Counted from the stretch's first letter, positions 27,334 to 36,202 are shown. The stretch: 64,000 nucleotides of DNA from Streptomyces sp. CB01881 (GCF_002953255.1 NZ_CP026498.1:7675237-7739236), one strand, 5' to 3'. Numbers and translations are program-made. Notes: generated from the letters alone by a model not told the origin.

Positions 27334-27708
27334 GTGGAGGAACCCGAGTTCATCGCCGTGCTGACCGACGCGGGGGAGCGGCGGATCGAGGTGATCCGGG
27401 CCGTCCGCTCCCTCACCGGTCTCGGCCCCTGGCAGAGCAGCTTGCTGCTGGAGGACCTTCCGGCCACCGTCGGGGCGGGGTGCCTGCGTGACCTGGACGG
27501 CTCCCTGGCCCGGCTGCGGGAGGCGGGTGCGCAGGCCACGGCGCGGTGCCGTTCGTGCGGGCGGGACGCGCCGCAGGACGGGACGCTGATCGATCCCGGG
27601 CCGTGCGACGCGTCGGCCCCGTGGGCCTACTACTGCCCGGCGAGCCGCACACCCCCTCGGTGGGGAGTGGTGGACGGGTACTTCGTGGAGCTGCCCGACG
27701 AGCCGTGA
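27334..27708 (+). CDS. bL12 C-terminal-domain-like protein with Cys-rich tail
   Basis: This 124-residue protein opens with FIAVLTDAGERRIEVIRAVRSLTGLGPWQSSLLLEDLPATV, which aligns with the C-terminal domain of ribosomal protein bL12 (K-I-x-VIKxVRxLTGLGLKEAKxLVxxxPxxV). The flexible linker and N-terminal dimer domain of real bL12 are missing. Instead the tail carries CRSCG and a later CDASAPWAYYC, a spacing that could bind zinc. It starts GTG after GGGGGGAG. Such stand-alone domains may dock translation factors or partner proteins. Function is unknown. Confidence 0.7.
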   Translation: MEEPEFIAVLTDAGERRIEVIRAVRSLTGLGPWQSSLLLEDLPATVGAGCLRDLDGSLARLREAGAQATARCRSCGRDAPQDGTLIDPGPCDASAPWAYYCPASRTPPRWGVVDGYFVELPDEP

Positions 27709-27758
27709 CCGACGAACCGTGACCGACGAGCGGTCACCCCCTCGAAGGTGCCGCCCCC

Positions 27759-28304
27759 TCAGCGGACGGGGGAGGAGACCGGCTCCGCGTAGACGGCGGC
27801 GGGCGCGGCCGGGGCCGGGGCCGGGCGCGGGGTCGCCGGCGGTGCGGCCGGGTGGCGGCGGGCGGCGTGGAGGACCAGCGAACGGGAGGCGGGGACCAGG
27901 GCCAGGTGGGCGGCGGCCACGCCGACGACGGCGAACAGGATGTGGTCGACGTCGAGGACGTGCCCCGGGGTCCAGGAGGAGAGGAACTCCAGCGCGGTGG
28001 CCAGCAGGGCCGAGGCGCCGGTGGTGCGGAGGAAGGACGGCAGCCAGGGGGCCCGGAGGCGGCCGCCGGCCAGCGGGAGCAGCACGCCGAGCGGGGCCAG
28101 CAGCAGCAGTTCGCCGAGGAGCTGCCCGGCGGTGGAGAAGCGGAGCGACGCCAGCGGCGTCAGGTTGGCGTCGTAGACCCAGGCCACCGGCAGTGGCCGC
28201 AGCACCAGCCATCCGGCCAGCACCAGATGGAGGGTGAGTCCGACGAGGCCCGCCATGCGGAGGGAACGGTGGACGGCCGCCGCCGGCCCGGTCTCGGTCC
28301 GCAC
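27759..28304 (-). CDS. VanZ family membrane protein
   Basis: This 181-residue protein has four to five hydrophobic helices. VanZ features include an N-terminal helix (MAGLVGLTLHLVLAGWLVLRPLP), NLTPLASLRF, LLLAPLGVLLPL and ALEFLSSWTPGHVLDVDHILF, the acidic HVLDVDH block being the family hallmark. VanZ proteins confer low-level teicoplanin resistance in enterococci, but most members have unknown roles. The tail is Pro/Ala-rich. The start is uncertain: GTG 28304 is used, with GTG 28346 and an ATG near codon 17 as alternatives. It lies downstream of the afsQ lipoprotein gene. Confidence 0.8.
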   Translation of the reverse strand: MRTETGPAAAVHRSLRMAGLVGLTLHLVLAGWLVLRPLPVAWVYDANLTPLASLRFSTAGQLLGELLLLAPLGVLLPLAGGRLRAPWLPSFLRTTGASALLATALEFLSSWTPGHVLDVDHILFAVVGVAAAHLALVPASRSLVLHAARRHPAAPPATPRPAPAPAAPAAVYAEPVSSPVR

Positions 28305-28432
28305 GCCGGAACGCTCGTCGCGTGTCCTGGTGCCATCTCGCTGCACGCGGGGAAGGACGTGAGCCGGTGGCACGGCGGTTCCACGCGAGGCGTGAACATT
28401 CCGGCGCACGCCCGCGAGGCCGGCCGCACCGG

Positions 28433-28768
28433 TCACCGGCAGGTCGCGGACGCCGCTGCGGACGGTGTCGGCAGCGCGCTGAACGGGTTGTCCGTCGGGG
28501 CGCTGGGCGAGACGACGACCGGCGACGGCGAGGGCTTCGCGCCCGGCTTCGGCGAGGTGTGGGCGGCGGGGGCCGTCGGCCCGGCGGGCGAGGGGGTGGC
28601 CAGCGCGGTGGGTATCTGCGGCGCCGTCGGGCAGGCGGTCCGGCTGGCCGGCGCGCCCGCGTCCACCGGGACGGGGGTCGGTCGGATCCCGCAGCCGGTG
28701 GCGAGTGCGAGCAGCAGCACCGCGCCGGTGGCGCAGGAGGCGGACAGACGGAACGAACGGGCGCTCAC
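28433..28768 (-). CDS. Lipoprotein of the afsQ operon
   Basis: This 111-residue lipoprotein has a signal peptide ending in lipobox LATGC (Cys26) and a mature chain of 85 residues, mostly Pro/Ala/Ser/Thr with no domain. Its ATG overlaps the afsQ2 stop by 4 nt, so it is translationally coupled to the sensor kinase. A small lipoprotein next to afsQ1/afsQ2 is conserved in streptomycetes. A role as an accessory envelope input to AfsQ2 is inference. Confidence 0.82.
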   Translation of the reverse strand: MSARSFRLSASCATGAVLLLALATGCGIRPTPVPVDAGAPASRTACPTAPQIPTALATPSPAGPTAPAAHTSPKPGAKPSPSPVVVSPSAPTDNPFSALPTPSAAASATCR

Positions 28769-30276
28769 TGCGCACTCTCCTCGGAAGCGGCGGCCGGCGG
28801 AGGCGGCGGGGTCAACGGCAGCGTCAGCGTGAACACCGCCCCCACCTCCCCGTTGGCGGCCGTGATCGTCCCCCCGTGGATCTGCGCGTTGGCCATCGCG
28901 ATCGACAGCCCCAGCCCGCTGCCCTCCGAGCGGGCCCGCCCCTTGTCCGCCTTGTAGAACCGGTCGAAGACGTGCGGCAGCACGTCCTCGGGGATGCCGG
29001 GACCGCTGTCCGAGACCTCCACCGTGATGGCGTCCTCGCTCTCACGGACCTTCACCCGCACCGGCGAGCCGCCGTGCTTGAGCGCGTTGCCGATGAGGTT
29101 GGCGAAGACGACGTCCAGCCGGCGCGGGTCGACGACGGCCCGGACGCCGCGCGGGGCGTCCAGCTCGACGGCGTCGTACCAGGCCCGGCCGTCGATGCAG
29201 GACATGATCAGGTCGGCGATGTCCACCTCGTCGGCGACCAGCTTGGCGGTGCCTGCGTCGAAGCGGGTCACCTCCATCAGGTTCTCCACCAGGTCGGAGA
29301 GGCGCCGGGTCTCACTGACCACGAGCCGCACCGCCGGTTCGATCATCGGGTCCAGCGACTCGGCCTCGTCCTCCAGGATGTCCGTGACGGCGGTCATCGC
29401 GGTGAGCGGCGTGCGCAGCTCGTGCGACATGTCGGCGACGAACCGCCGGCTCTGTGCCTCGCGTGCGCTGAGCTCCTCGACCTGCTCGTGCAGCGACTCC
29501 GCAGTGCGATTGAACGTCCTTGCCAGGTCGGCGAGTTCGTCCGATCCGTCGACCTCCAGGCGGGTGTCCAGGTGGCCCTCGCCGAGCCGCCGGGCGGCGT
29601 CGCCGAGGCGCTTGACCGGGCGCAGCACCGTCGCCGAGGCGGCCTGGGCGAGCAGTGCCGAGCCGATCAGCGCCAGCAGGGTGGCGATGGCCAGCGACCA
29701 GCCGAGCGTGTTGAGGTCGGCCCGCTCGTTCTCCAGCGACTTGAACATGTACGCGGTCGGGCCGGTCGGCACCACCTTGGTGCCGCCAATGACGTACGGG
29801 CGGCCCTCCAGGTTCTGCCGCTGCCAGTACAGGTGGTACGCGTACGGGTTGCTCTCGGTGACGTCGCGCTGCTTGGCGACGATGTCCTGGAGCTTGGCCG
29901 GGACGTTGGCGAGCGTGTAGCGCGACGGGTCCGAGGAGGCGGTGCAGTCCGGGTGGGCGGCGTCGGTGATCACCACCTCGTAGCTGAGCCCGGAGCTGGC
30001 GACGGTGGAGGCGAGCTGGGCCAGTTCGGCGCAGGTGGCGTTCAGCGGCAGCTCGGAGACGTTGCGGCTGAGCGAGACCCGGAAGTCGTTGAGCGCGGTG
30101 TCCTGGGCGCGCTTGAGCACCGCGTCCCGGTTCAGCCAGTAGGCGATGCCGGAGGCCGAGACGGCGGTGAGCAGCGCGACCGCGGCGAACACCGCGATCA
30201 GCCGCACCCGGAGGGAGCGCAGCCGTCGCCACGGGCCCGAGGAGAACCGGCGGGTCGTCGTCTGATGGTCAGTCAC
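28765..30276 (-). CDS. afsQ2: Sensor histidine kinase AfsQ2
   Basis: This 503-residue membrane kinase is the partner of AfsQ1. An N-terminal helix is followed by an extracellular sensor domain of about 150 residues containing two Cys (NATCAEL and HPDCTAS), a second helix, then HAMP (LRPVKRLGDAARRLGEGHLDTR). HisKA has DMSHELRTPL with the phospho-accepting His; HATPase_c has NLIGNALKHG, DSGPGIPEDV and GSGLGLSIA. The pair responds to nitrogen-related cues in S. coelicolor and affects antibiotic production. It follows afsQ1 by 82 nt and is coupled to the lipoprotein gene. Confidence 0.93.
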   Translation of the reverse strand: MTDHQTTTRRFSSGPWRRLRSLRVRLIAVFAAVALLTAVSASGIAYWLNRDAVLKRAQDTALNDFRVSLSRNVSELPLNATCAELAQLASTVASSGLSYEVVITDAAHPDCTASSDPSRYTLANVPAKLQDIVAKQRDVTESNPYAYHLYWQRQNLEGRPYVIGGTKVVPTGPTAYMFKSLENERADLNTLGWSLAIATLLALIGSALLAQAASATVLRPVKRLGDAARRLGEGHLDTRLEVDGSDELADLARTFNRTAESLHEQVEELSAREAQSRRFVADMSHELRTPLTAMTAVTDILEDEAESLDPMIEPAVRLVVSETRRLSDLVENLMEVTRFDAGTAKLVADEVDIADLIMSCIDGRAWYDAVELDAPRGVRAVVDPRRLDVVFANLIGNALKHGGSPVRVKVRESEDAITVEVSDSGPGIPEDVLPHVFDRFYKADKGRARSEGSGLGLSIAMANAQIHGGTITAANGEVGAVFTLTLPLTPPPPPAAASEESAQ

Positions 30277-30358
30277 GGGAGCCTGTCGTCGCGTACCGGA
30301 GAACCGGTGGATCAGAGGGATATCGAGGGGAGCGGGAGCACCCGGCGGGCCGGGGCGG

Positions 30359-31036
30359 TCACGCCGGGGGGTCCAGCCGGTAGCCGACCCCGCGCACGGT
30401 GCGGATCAGCGTCGGCGCCGAGGGGACGTCCTCGACCTTGGCCCGCAGCCGCTGCACGCACGCGTCCACCAGCCGGGAGTCGCCGAGGTAGTCGTGCTCC
30501 CAGACCAGCCGCAGCAGCTGCTGCCGGGAGAGCGCCTGACCGGGCCGGCGGCTGAGCTCCAGCAGCAGCCGCAGCTCGGTCGGGGTGAGCTGGAGGTCCT
30601 CTCCGTCCTTGGTGACGGTCATCGCCGCGCGGTCGATCACCACGCTGCCGTACGCCGAGGAGTCCGAGCTCTCCCGCTCGCCGCGGCGCAGCACGGCCCG
30701 GATCCGGGCGTCCAGGACGCGCGGCTGCACCGGCTTGACCACGTAGTCGTCCGCACCCGACTCCAGGCCGACCACCACGTCGATGTCGTCGGACCGGGCG
30801 GTGAGCAGGATGATCGGCAGCTGGTCGGTGCGGCGGATGCGGCGGCAGACCTCGAAGCCGTCGATTCCGGGCAGCATGACGTCCAGCACGATCAGGTCCG
30901 GCCGCTGCTCCTTGAAGAGCCTCAGACCGTCCTCGCCGGAGGCGGCGGTGGCCACTTTGTGGCCCTGGCGGGTGAGGGCGAGTTCGAGGCCGGTCCGGAT
31001 GGCGTCGTCGTCCTCGATCAGAAGGAGGAAAGGCAC
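30359..31036 (-). CDS. afsQ1: Response regulator AfsQ1 (OmpR/PhoB family)
   Basis: At 225 residues it has the same length as S. coelicolor AfsQ1, and the sequence matches what I remember of it almost throughout. The receiver domain has acidic LIEDDDAIR, the phospho-acceptor Asp in LIVLDVMLPGIDG and the Lys in DDYVVKPV. The C-terminal winged helix has LTPTELRLLLELSRRPG and VDACVQRLRAKVE. I start at GTG 31036 because GAGG precedes it and the protein opens MPFLLLIEDD. It is the first gene of the afsQ1-afsQ2-lipoprotein operon and divergent from sigQ, with a consensus AfsQ1 box between. Confidence 0.95.
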   Translation of the reverse strand: MPFLLLIEDDDAIRTGLELALTRQGHKVATAASGEDGLRLFKEQRPDLIVLDVMLPGIDGFEVCRRIRRTDQLPIILLTARSDDIDVVVGLESGADDYVVKPVQPRVLDARIRAVLRRGERESSDSSAYGSVVIDRAAMTVTKDGEDLQLTPTELRLLLELSRRPGQALSRQQLLRLVWEHDYLGDSRLVDACVQRLRAKVEDVPSAPTLIRTVRGVGYRLDPPA

Positions 31037-31178
31037 GGCCTCATTCTGGCCCACCCGGGGCGCCGAATCACCCCCCGGCCCGGACCGTCCCGTCGGTCCC
31101 CGGCCGTGCGGGAACCGGAATGTGCGCTACCGGCGTCCGAGACGGCAGGTGGGGGTGCGGGACGAAAGGCCCGCCCCT

Positions 31179-31194
31179 GTGACACCCCTGTGAC
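31179..31194 (+). promoter_or_regulatory. AfsQ1-binding box in the afsQ1-sigQ intergenic region
   Basis: GTGACACCCCTGTGAC fits the published AfsQ1 consensus GTnAC-N6-GTnAC exactly. It lies 125 nt upstream of the sigQ start and 143 nt upstream of the afsQ1 start, suited to activating sigQ and possibly autoregulation. Confidence 0.85.
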
Positions 31195-31318
31195 AGTCGG
31201 CGGACAGCGCCATCACAACCGGCGGGCAGGATTTTCCATGTCGCCGCAGGACAGCGGGCCAACAGGCCGGCTGGAAGGCGGCAACAGGAACCGCTCGTAC
31301 CGATCAAGGGGGCGCACG

Positions 31319-32311
31319 ATGAACGCCATGCTTCAGGCCCGGACCAACCCGGCTGACCGCACCGTGCGTTCCTCAGCGACCACCCACCGGACCCGGTACG
31401 AGGTCAGGACCGATGAGACCTCCGGTGCCGTCACCGTACGGGGGTGCGCACACGGCACCGGTGGAAACACTGCCGCGCGCCGGGTGAGCGGCGGCGGCAG
31501 GCAGGGGGAGCTGCACGGGATCGGCCGGATGGGGAGTGCGGCCGACTCCGCCAACACCCTCACGCTGCGGGGGATCCTCCCCGTCCGCGTCGAGGGCAAG
31601 GACGCCCTGGGGGGTAACGGGGGAACCAGGGGGATCGGGGGGACCGGCCTGCGGAAGGCCGACTCGGGGGAGTCGGCCGGCCGCGAGGCCGCCGGTGCGA
31701 CGCTGCTGCGGCTGAACCCCGCAGCAGCCCGCACCACCGAAGCGGGACAGGGAGGCGCGCAGGGGGAGCACCCGGCCGTCGCGGAGGACCACACCAAGGA
31801 GTTCACCGCGTACGTGCGCGAGCGCCGCGCCTCCCTGTACGCCACGGCGTACCACCTCACCGGTGACCGCTACGAGGCCGAGGACCTGCTGCAGAGCGCG
31901 CTCTTCAGCACCTACCGGGCCTGGGGCCGGATCACCGACAAGGCCGCGGTGGGGGGCTACCTCCGCCGCACCATGACCAACCTGCACATCTCCGCCTGGC
32001 GGCGCCGCAAGGTCAGCGAGTACCCGACCGAGGAGCTGCCGGAGACGGCCGGCGACACCGACGCGATGGGCGGCACCGAGCTGCGCGCCGTGCTCTGGCA
32101 GGCGCTGGCCAAGCTGCCCGAGAACCAGCGGACCATGCTGGTCCTGCGGTACTACGAGGGCAAGACCGACCCGGAGATCGCCGACGTGCTCGGCATCAGC
32201 GTCGGCACGGTCAAGAGCAGCATCTGGCGCGCGCTGCGCCGGCTGCGCGACGACGAGCACCTGAACAAGTCGGGCGACACCGTCCGCGCGTTCGGCGAGC
32301 TGGTCGCGTAA
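31319..32311 (+). CDS. sigQ: ECF sigma factor SigQ (SigE family)
   Basis: This 330-residue sigma factor directs RNA polymerase to a regulon antagonistic to AfsQ1 in S. coelicolor. The first 150 residues are a long low-complexity extension (Gly/Arg/Thr-rich). Region 2 then begins at YVRERRASLYATAYHLTGDRYEAEDLLQ, and region 4 at LPENQRTMLVLRYYEGKTDPEIADVLGISVGTVKSSI. The ATG 31319 has AAGGGGG upstream; an ATG 27 codons earlier is possible. Position next to afsQ1 and the AfsQ1 box support the name. The long N-terminal extension is unusual for ECF factors. Confidence 0.9.
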   Translation: MNAMLQARTNPADRTVRSSATTHRTRYEVRTDETSGAVTVRGCAHGTGGNTAARRVSGGGRQGELHGIGRMGSAADSANTLTLRGILPVRVEGKDALGGNGGTRGIGGTGLRKADSGESAGREAAGATLLRLNPAAARTTEAGQGGAQGEHPAVAEDHTKEFTAYVRERRASLYATAYHLTGDRYEAEDLLQSALFSTYRAWGRITDKAAVGGYLRRTMTNLHISAWRRRKVSEYPTEELPETAGDTDAMGGTELRAVLWQALAKLPENQRTMLVLRYYEGKTDPEIADVLGISVGTVKSSIWRALRRLRDDEHLNKSGDTVRAFGELVA

Positions 32312-32444
32312 CGGCCTGAGGCCGTAGCTGCGGACGACACATGAGGACTCCCGTCGGGGGACGGGTGAGGACGGTCACGGGACTGGTGGCGCCGGCTCGG
32401 GGGAGCGGCGCCGCCGGGGGAGTCCGACGGCCGTCCGGGAAGGC

Positions 32445-32481
32445 GACGGGCCCGGTGCGGGGGAGACGCACCGGGCCCGTC
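32445..32481. terminator. Convergent terminator between sigQ and the uridine kinase gene
   Basis: GACGGGCCCGGTGCG and CGCACCGGGCCCGTC form a perfect 15-bp stem with a 7-nt loop, followed by GTTCGTTCG. It lies between two convergent genes. Confidence 0.8.
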
Positions 32482-32508
32482 GTTCGTTCGTCCGTGCGTC
32501 CCGGCGGT

Positions 32509-33144
32509 TCAGACCGCCGACAGCTCGCGCGAGGCCGCCGCGCGGATCCGGCGGTCCGCCTCGGCACCGGTGCACGGGTGGGCGCCCAGGCCCATCTGGC
32601 GGCCGACGATCGAGCGCTCGGCCCGCATCAGCCGCCAGCCGCGGCGCAGCAGCACCGGCAGCGACTTGCGGCCCTCGCGGACGTCCCGGCGCAGCCGGCG
32701 CCAGGCGGTGGTCAGCGCGCCGTTGCGCAGGCAGAGCGCGTCGCCCAGGACGCCCTCGGCGGCGCAGTCGGAGGTGATCTCGGCGGCGAAGATGCCCTCG
32801 GCGATGAACGCGGGGGCGCCGGCCAGGTCCAGCACCCGGGTGGAGACGCGGCCGTTGTCCGGGATCGAGTACACCGGGACGTCGGCACGGCCGGTCTCGT
32901 ACAGGCTGCGGATCGCGGCGACGGCCTGGTCGCGGTGCCAGGCGAGCGGGGAGTCCCAGTCGACCGCGCCGTCGGGCAGCAGCGGCAGGGTGGGGTCGTC
33001 CCCGTCCTTGTAGAAGTCGTCGAGCTGGAGCACCGGCAGGCCGCTGCGCTCGGCCAGCGAGGACTTCCCCGATCCGGAGGGCCCGGACAGCAGGACCACC
33101 CGGGCGCGGGCTATCGGCACAGGGTTCAGCGGGGAGTCACTCAC
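32509..33144 (-). CDS. Uridine kinase-like P-loop kinase
   Basis: This 211-residue protein has Walker A LLSGPSGSGKSSLAE at the N-terminus, then VLQLDDFYKDGDDP, where uridine kinases place their Asp base. WDSPLAWHRDQ and FIAEGIFAAEI further match the family. It could phosphorylate uridine or cytidine to the monophosphate, complementing the nucleoside importer in the window, though it is distant from Udk and lacks the shared operator. The GTG start overlaps the upstream gene stop by 8 nt, so the two are coupled. Confidence 0.82.
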   Translation of the reverse strand: MSDSPLNPVPIARARVVLLSGPSGSGKSSLAERSGLPVLQLDDFYKDGDDPTLPLLPDGAVDWDSPLAWHRDQAVAAIRSLYETGRADVPVYSIPDNGRVSTRVLDLAGAPAFIAEGIFAAEITSDCAAEGVLGDALCLRNGALTTAWRRLRRDVREGRKSLPVLLRRGWRLMRAERSIVGRQMGLGAHPCTGAEADRRIRAAASRELSAV

Positions 33145-33601
33145 GAGACACCAGTCTGACGCATCCGGGCCGGATGCCGAAACCGGTCGGATCAGCCTTT
33201 CCGAACGGCCCGGGGTCGGTGAGCGCGGCCTGGACGAGCGGTAGGTACCGGCTGTCGACCTGGAGGTGGACCGGCAGGCCGCCGCCGGGCGGCCGGTACG
33301 TGGTGGCGGCCCAGTCCTGGCTGTACCAGGTGTCCGGCTCGGGCTCGTGGAAGCTGCCGCCGGCGGCCAGCTCGTTGTGGCCGACGACACGGGAGCCGAA
33401 GCCGACGACGGCGGCCCCGGGGGTGATGTGCAGTCGGCCGTTGACGTACGCGCGCTGCCAGCCGGGCCGGTCGGACCGGGCCGAGCAGGGCACCCGGACG
33501 GGCCGGCCCGCGGCCAGCCGGCGGCGGGTGCGGGCCACGTGCAGCCTGCGCAGGAACCCGTCCGCGAACAGTGTCATCAGCTCGCCGGCGATCTCTCCCA
33601 C
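33137..33601 (-). CDS. Conserved protein of unknown function coupled to uridine kinase
   Basis: This 154-residue protein starts at GTG after AGGGGGGA. A basic N-terminal segment (FLRRLHVARTRRRLAAGRPVRVPC) precedes a predicted beta-rich domain with HITPGAAVVGFGSRV and VHLQVDSRYLPLVQAALT. No membrane helix or known catalytic motif is visible. Its stop overlaps the kinase start, so the two are cotranslated. I do not recognise the family and offer no function. Confidence 0.68.
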   Translation of the reverse strand: MGEIAGELMTLFADGFLRRLHVARTRRRLAAGRPVRVPCSARSDRPGWQRAYVNGRLHITPGAAVVGFGSRVVGHNELAAGGSFHEPEPDTWYSQDWAATTYRPPGGGLPVHLQVDSRYLPLVQAALTDPGPFGKADPTGFGIRPGCVRLVSRE

Positions 33602-33698
33602 GGCGTCCCCCCTCGGTCGTTTCCGGTACGGACGATTCTGTCCGGCCCGCACCGGCGCCGGGAGCGCCGAAAGGCGGAACCGTCCGGAGACGAAAGTC

Positions 33699-33738
33699 GA
33701 CGGACCCGCGCCAGGGGGGGGAGAGGCGCGGGTCCGTC
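33699..33738 (-). terminator. Terminator of the deoC-aldehyde dehydrogenase operon
   Basis: GACGGACCCGCGCC and GGCGCGGGTCCGTC pair over 14 bp around a G-rich 12-nt loop, about 83 nt downstream of the last gene of the reverse-strand operon. Confidence 0.7.
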
Positions 33739-33820
33739 CAATGACCGTCCGGGCCCTGGGGGGGAGAGGGCACTGGGGACGGCCAGCTTGTGGAGTTGTT
33801 ACCGGTGGCCGACGGGGAGG

Positions 33821-34723
33821 TCAGATCCCCATCGGGTGCCAGACCGTCTTCGTCTCCAGGAACGAGAGTAGCCGGTCGGTACCGGGAGCATTGGTCCAGT
33901 CCTGGGCGAACGGGTCCAGCTCCGGACGGACCACCCTCTTCAGGGTATCCGCGGCGGCGGCCTCAAGCGCGCCCGCCGCGCCGGGACCGTCGGCCGCGAT
34001 CGCCCCGGTGAGGTCCACCGCGTTGACGTCCTGGTGCGAGGCCAGGGTGGGCGCGATGTCGGCGGTCCGGCCCGAGATGATGTTGACGACGCCGCCCGGG
34101 ACGTCCGAGGTGGCCAGCACCTCGCCCAGCGACAGGGCCGGCAGCGGGGCGTCGGCCGCGGCCGCGACCACCACGGTGTTGCCGGTGGCGATGGCCGGGG
34201 CGATCACCGAGACCAGGCCGAGCAGCGAGTGCCCGTAGCCGGCCTGCGGGGCGACGATCCCGACCACACCGGTCGGCTCCGGGGTGGAGAGGTTGAAGTA
34301 CGGCCCGGCGACCGGGTTGGCGCCGCCCGCGATCTGGGCGACCTTGTCGGTCCAGCCCGCGTACCAGACCCAGCGGTCGATCGCCGCGTCCACCAGGGCG
34401 GCGGCCTTCTTCGGGCCGACGCCCTCGGAGAGCGCCACCTCGGCGGCGAACTGCTCGCGCCGGCCCTGGAGCATCTCGGCGACCCGGTACAGCACCTGGC
34501 CGCGGTTGTACGCGGTGGTGCCGGCCCAGCCCTTGACCGCCGCACGGGCGGCCACGACCGCGTCGCGGGTGTCCTTGCGGGTGCCGAGCGGGGCGTTGGC
34601 GAGCCACTCGCCCTTGGAGTCGGTCACCTCGTACACCCGCCCACTCTCGGAGCGCGGGAACTTCCCGCCGACGTACAGCTTGTAGGTCTTGAGGACATCA
34701 AGACGGCTCACGACATCAGACAT
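33821..34723 (-). CDS. Aldehyde dehydrogenase-fold protein lacking the catalytic domain core
   Basis: These 300 residues align with the cofactor domain of aldehyde dehydrogenases (YKLYVGGKFPRSESGR at the N-terminus, then WVWYAGWTDKVAQI and PTGVVGIVAPQ), but the region that should hold the catalytic Cys (GQxCC) is missing and the chain ends early. It overlaps the genuine dehydrogenase gene by 8 nt. The pair looks like the two halves of ALDH16-type proteins, in which an active ALDH domain is fused to a Cys-less second one. A structural or regulatory role for this half is inference. Confidence 0.82.
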   Translation of the reverse strand: MSDVVSRLDVLKTYKLYVGGKFPRSESGRVYEVTDSKGEWLANAPLGTRKDTRDAVVAARAAVKGWAGTTAYNRGQVLYRVAEMLQGRREQFAAEVALSEGVGPKKAAALVDAAIDRWVWYAGWTDKVAQIAGGANPVAGPYFNLSTPEPTGVVGIVAPQAGYGHSLLGLVSVIAPAIATGNTVVVAAAADAPLPALSLGEVLATSDVPGGVVNIISGRTADIAPTLASHQDVNAVDLTGAIAADGPGAAGALEAAAADTLKRVVRPELDPFAQDWTNAPGTDRLLSFLETKTVWHPMGI

Positions 34724-36197
34724 CGAGGTAGGCCTCCAGACCGTGGCGGCCACCCTCGCGGCCGTAGCCCGACTCCTTGTAACCGCCGAACGGCGAGGTC
34801 GGGTCGAACTTGTTGAAGGTGTTGGCCCAGACCACGCCGGCCTTGAGCTTGCTGGCCATCCAGAGGATGCGCGAGCCCTTCTCCGTCCAGACGCCGGCGG
34901 AGAGGCCGTACGGGGTGTTGTTGGCCTTCGCGACCGCCTCTTCGGGGGTGCGGAAGGACAGCACCGACAGGACCGGGCCGAAGATCTCCTCCTGGGCGAT
35001 CCGGTGGGCCTGGCTGACGCCGGTGAAGACGGTCGGCTTGAACCAGAAGCCGGTGCCCGGAAGCTCGCAGGCGGGCGACCAGCGCTCGGCGCCCTCGGCC
35101 TCGCCGGCGTCGGTCAGCGCGGTGATCCGGGCCAGCTGCTCGGCCGAGTTGATGGCACCGATGTCGGTGTTCTTGTCCAGCGGGTCGCCGACCCGCAGGG
35201 TGGCCATCCGGCGCTTCAGCGCGTCCAGCAGCTCGTCCTGGACCGACTCCTGGACCAGCAGGCGCGAGCCCGCGCAGCAGACGTGGCCCTGGTTGAAGAA
35301 GATGCCGTTGACGATACCCTCGACCGCCTGGTCGATCGCCGCGTCGTCGAAGACGATGTTGGCGGCCTTGCCGCCCAGCTCCAGCGACAGCTTCTTGCGG
35401 GTGCCCGCCAGCTGCTTGGCGATCGCCCGGCCGACCGGCGTGGAGCCGGTGAAGGCGACCTTGTTGACGTCCGGGTGCGCGGTGAGCGCGGCGCCGGTGC
35501 GGCCGTCACCGGTGACGATGTTGACGACGCCCTTCGGCAGACCGGCCTGGCGGCAGATGTCGGCGAAGCGCAGCGCGGTCAGCGGGGTGGTCTCGGCCGG
35601 CTTGAGCACGACCGTGTTGCCGGTGGCCAGCGCCGGGGCGATCTTCCACGCCAGCATCAGCAGCGGGAAGTTCCACGGGATGACCTGGCCGGCCACGCCC
35701 AGCGGCTTCGGGGCGGCGCCGAAGCCGGCGTAGTCCAGCTTGTCCGCCCAGCCCGCGTAGTAGAAGAAGTGCGCGGCGACCAGCGGCAGGTCGACGTCGC
35801 GGGTCTCGCGGATCGGCTTGCCGTTGTCGATCGACTCCAGGACGGCCAGCTCGCGGCTGCGCTCCTGGATGATCCGGGCGATCCGGAACAGGTACTTGGC
35901 GCGCTCGCTGCCGGGCAGCGCCGACCAGCCGGCGAAGGCCTTGCGGGCGGCGGCGACGGCGCGGTCCACGTCCTCGTCGGTGCCCTGGGCGAACTCGGCG
36001 AGCACCTGCTCGGTGGCCGGGTTGACCGTCTTCAGGGCCTCGCTGCCGGAGGAGTCGACGAACTCGCCGCCGATGAAGTGGCCGTAGGAGGTGGCGATGT
36101 CACCCGCGGCGGCGGGCGACTCGGGGGCCGGGGCGTACTCGAAGAGGCCGCCGCGCTTGGGGGCCACGGGCTCCTCGATGGTGTTCTTCTTGGCCAT
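34716..36197 (-). CDS. NAD-dependent aldehyde dehydrogenase
   Basis: This 493-residue full-length enzyme has a leading 40-residue extension, then YGHFIGGEFVDSSG, VIPWNFPLLML (cofactor site), the catalytic Glu in LSLELGGKAANIVF, the catalytic Cys in FFNQGHVCCAGSR, and EEIFGPVLSVL. It lies 5 nt after deoC, which releases acetaldehyde from deoxyribose-5-phosphate, so oxidation of that acetaldehyde to acetate is the likely job. This is inference from context. It overlaps the Cys-less partner gene by 8 nt. Confidence 0.9.
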   Translation of the reverse strand: MAKKNTIEEPVAPKRGGLFEYAPAPESPAAAGDIATSYGHFIGGEFVDSSGSEALKTVNPATEQVLAEFAQGTDEDVDRAVAAARKAFAGWSALPGSERAKYLFRIARIIQERSRELAVLESIDNGKPIRETRDVDLPLVAAHFFYYAGWADKLDYAGFGAAPKPLGVAGQVIPWNFPLLMLAWKIAPALATGNTVVLKPAETTPLTALRFADICRQAGLPKGVVNIVTGDGRTGAALTAHPDVNKVAFTGSTPVGRAIAKQLAGTRKKLSLELGGKAANIVFDDAAIDQAVEGIVNGIFFNQGHVCCAGSRLLVQESVQDELLDALKRRMATLRVGDPLDKNTDIGAINSAEQLARITALTDAGEAEGAERWSPACELPGTGFWFKPTVFTGVSQAHRIAQEEIFGPVLSVLSFRTPEEAVAKANNTPYGLSAGVWTEKGSRILWMASKLKAGVVWANTFNKFDPTSPFGGYKESGYGREGGRHGLEAYLDV

Positions 36198-36202
36198 GGT
36201 GA

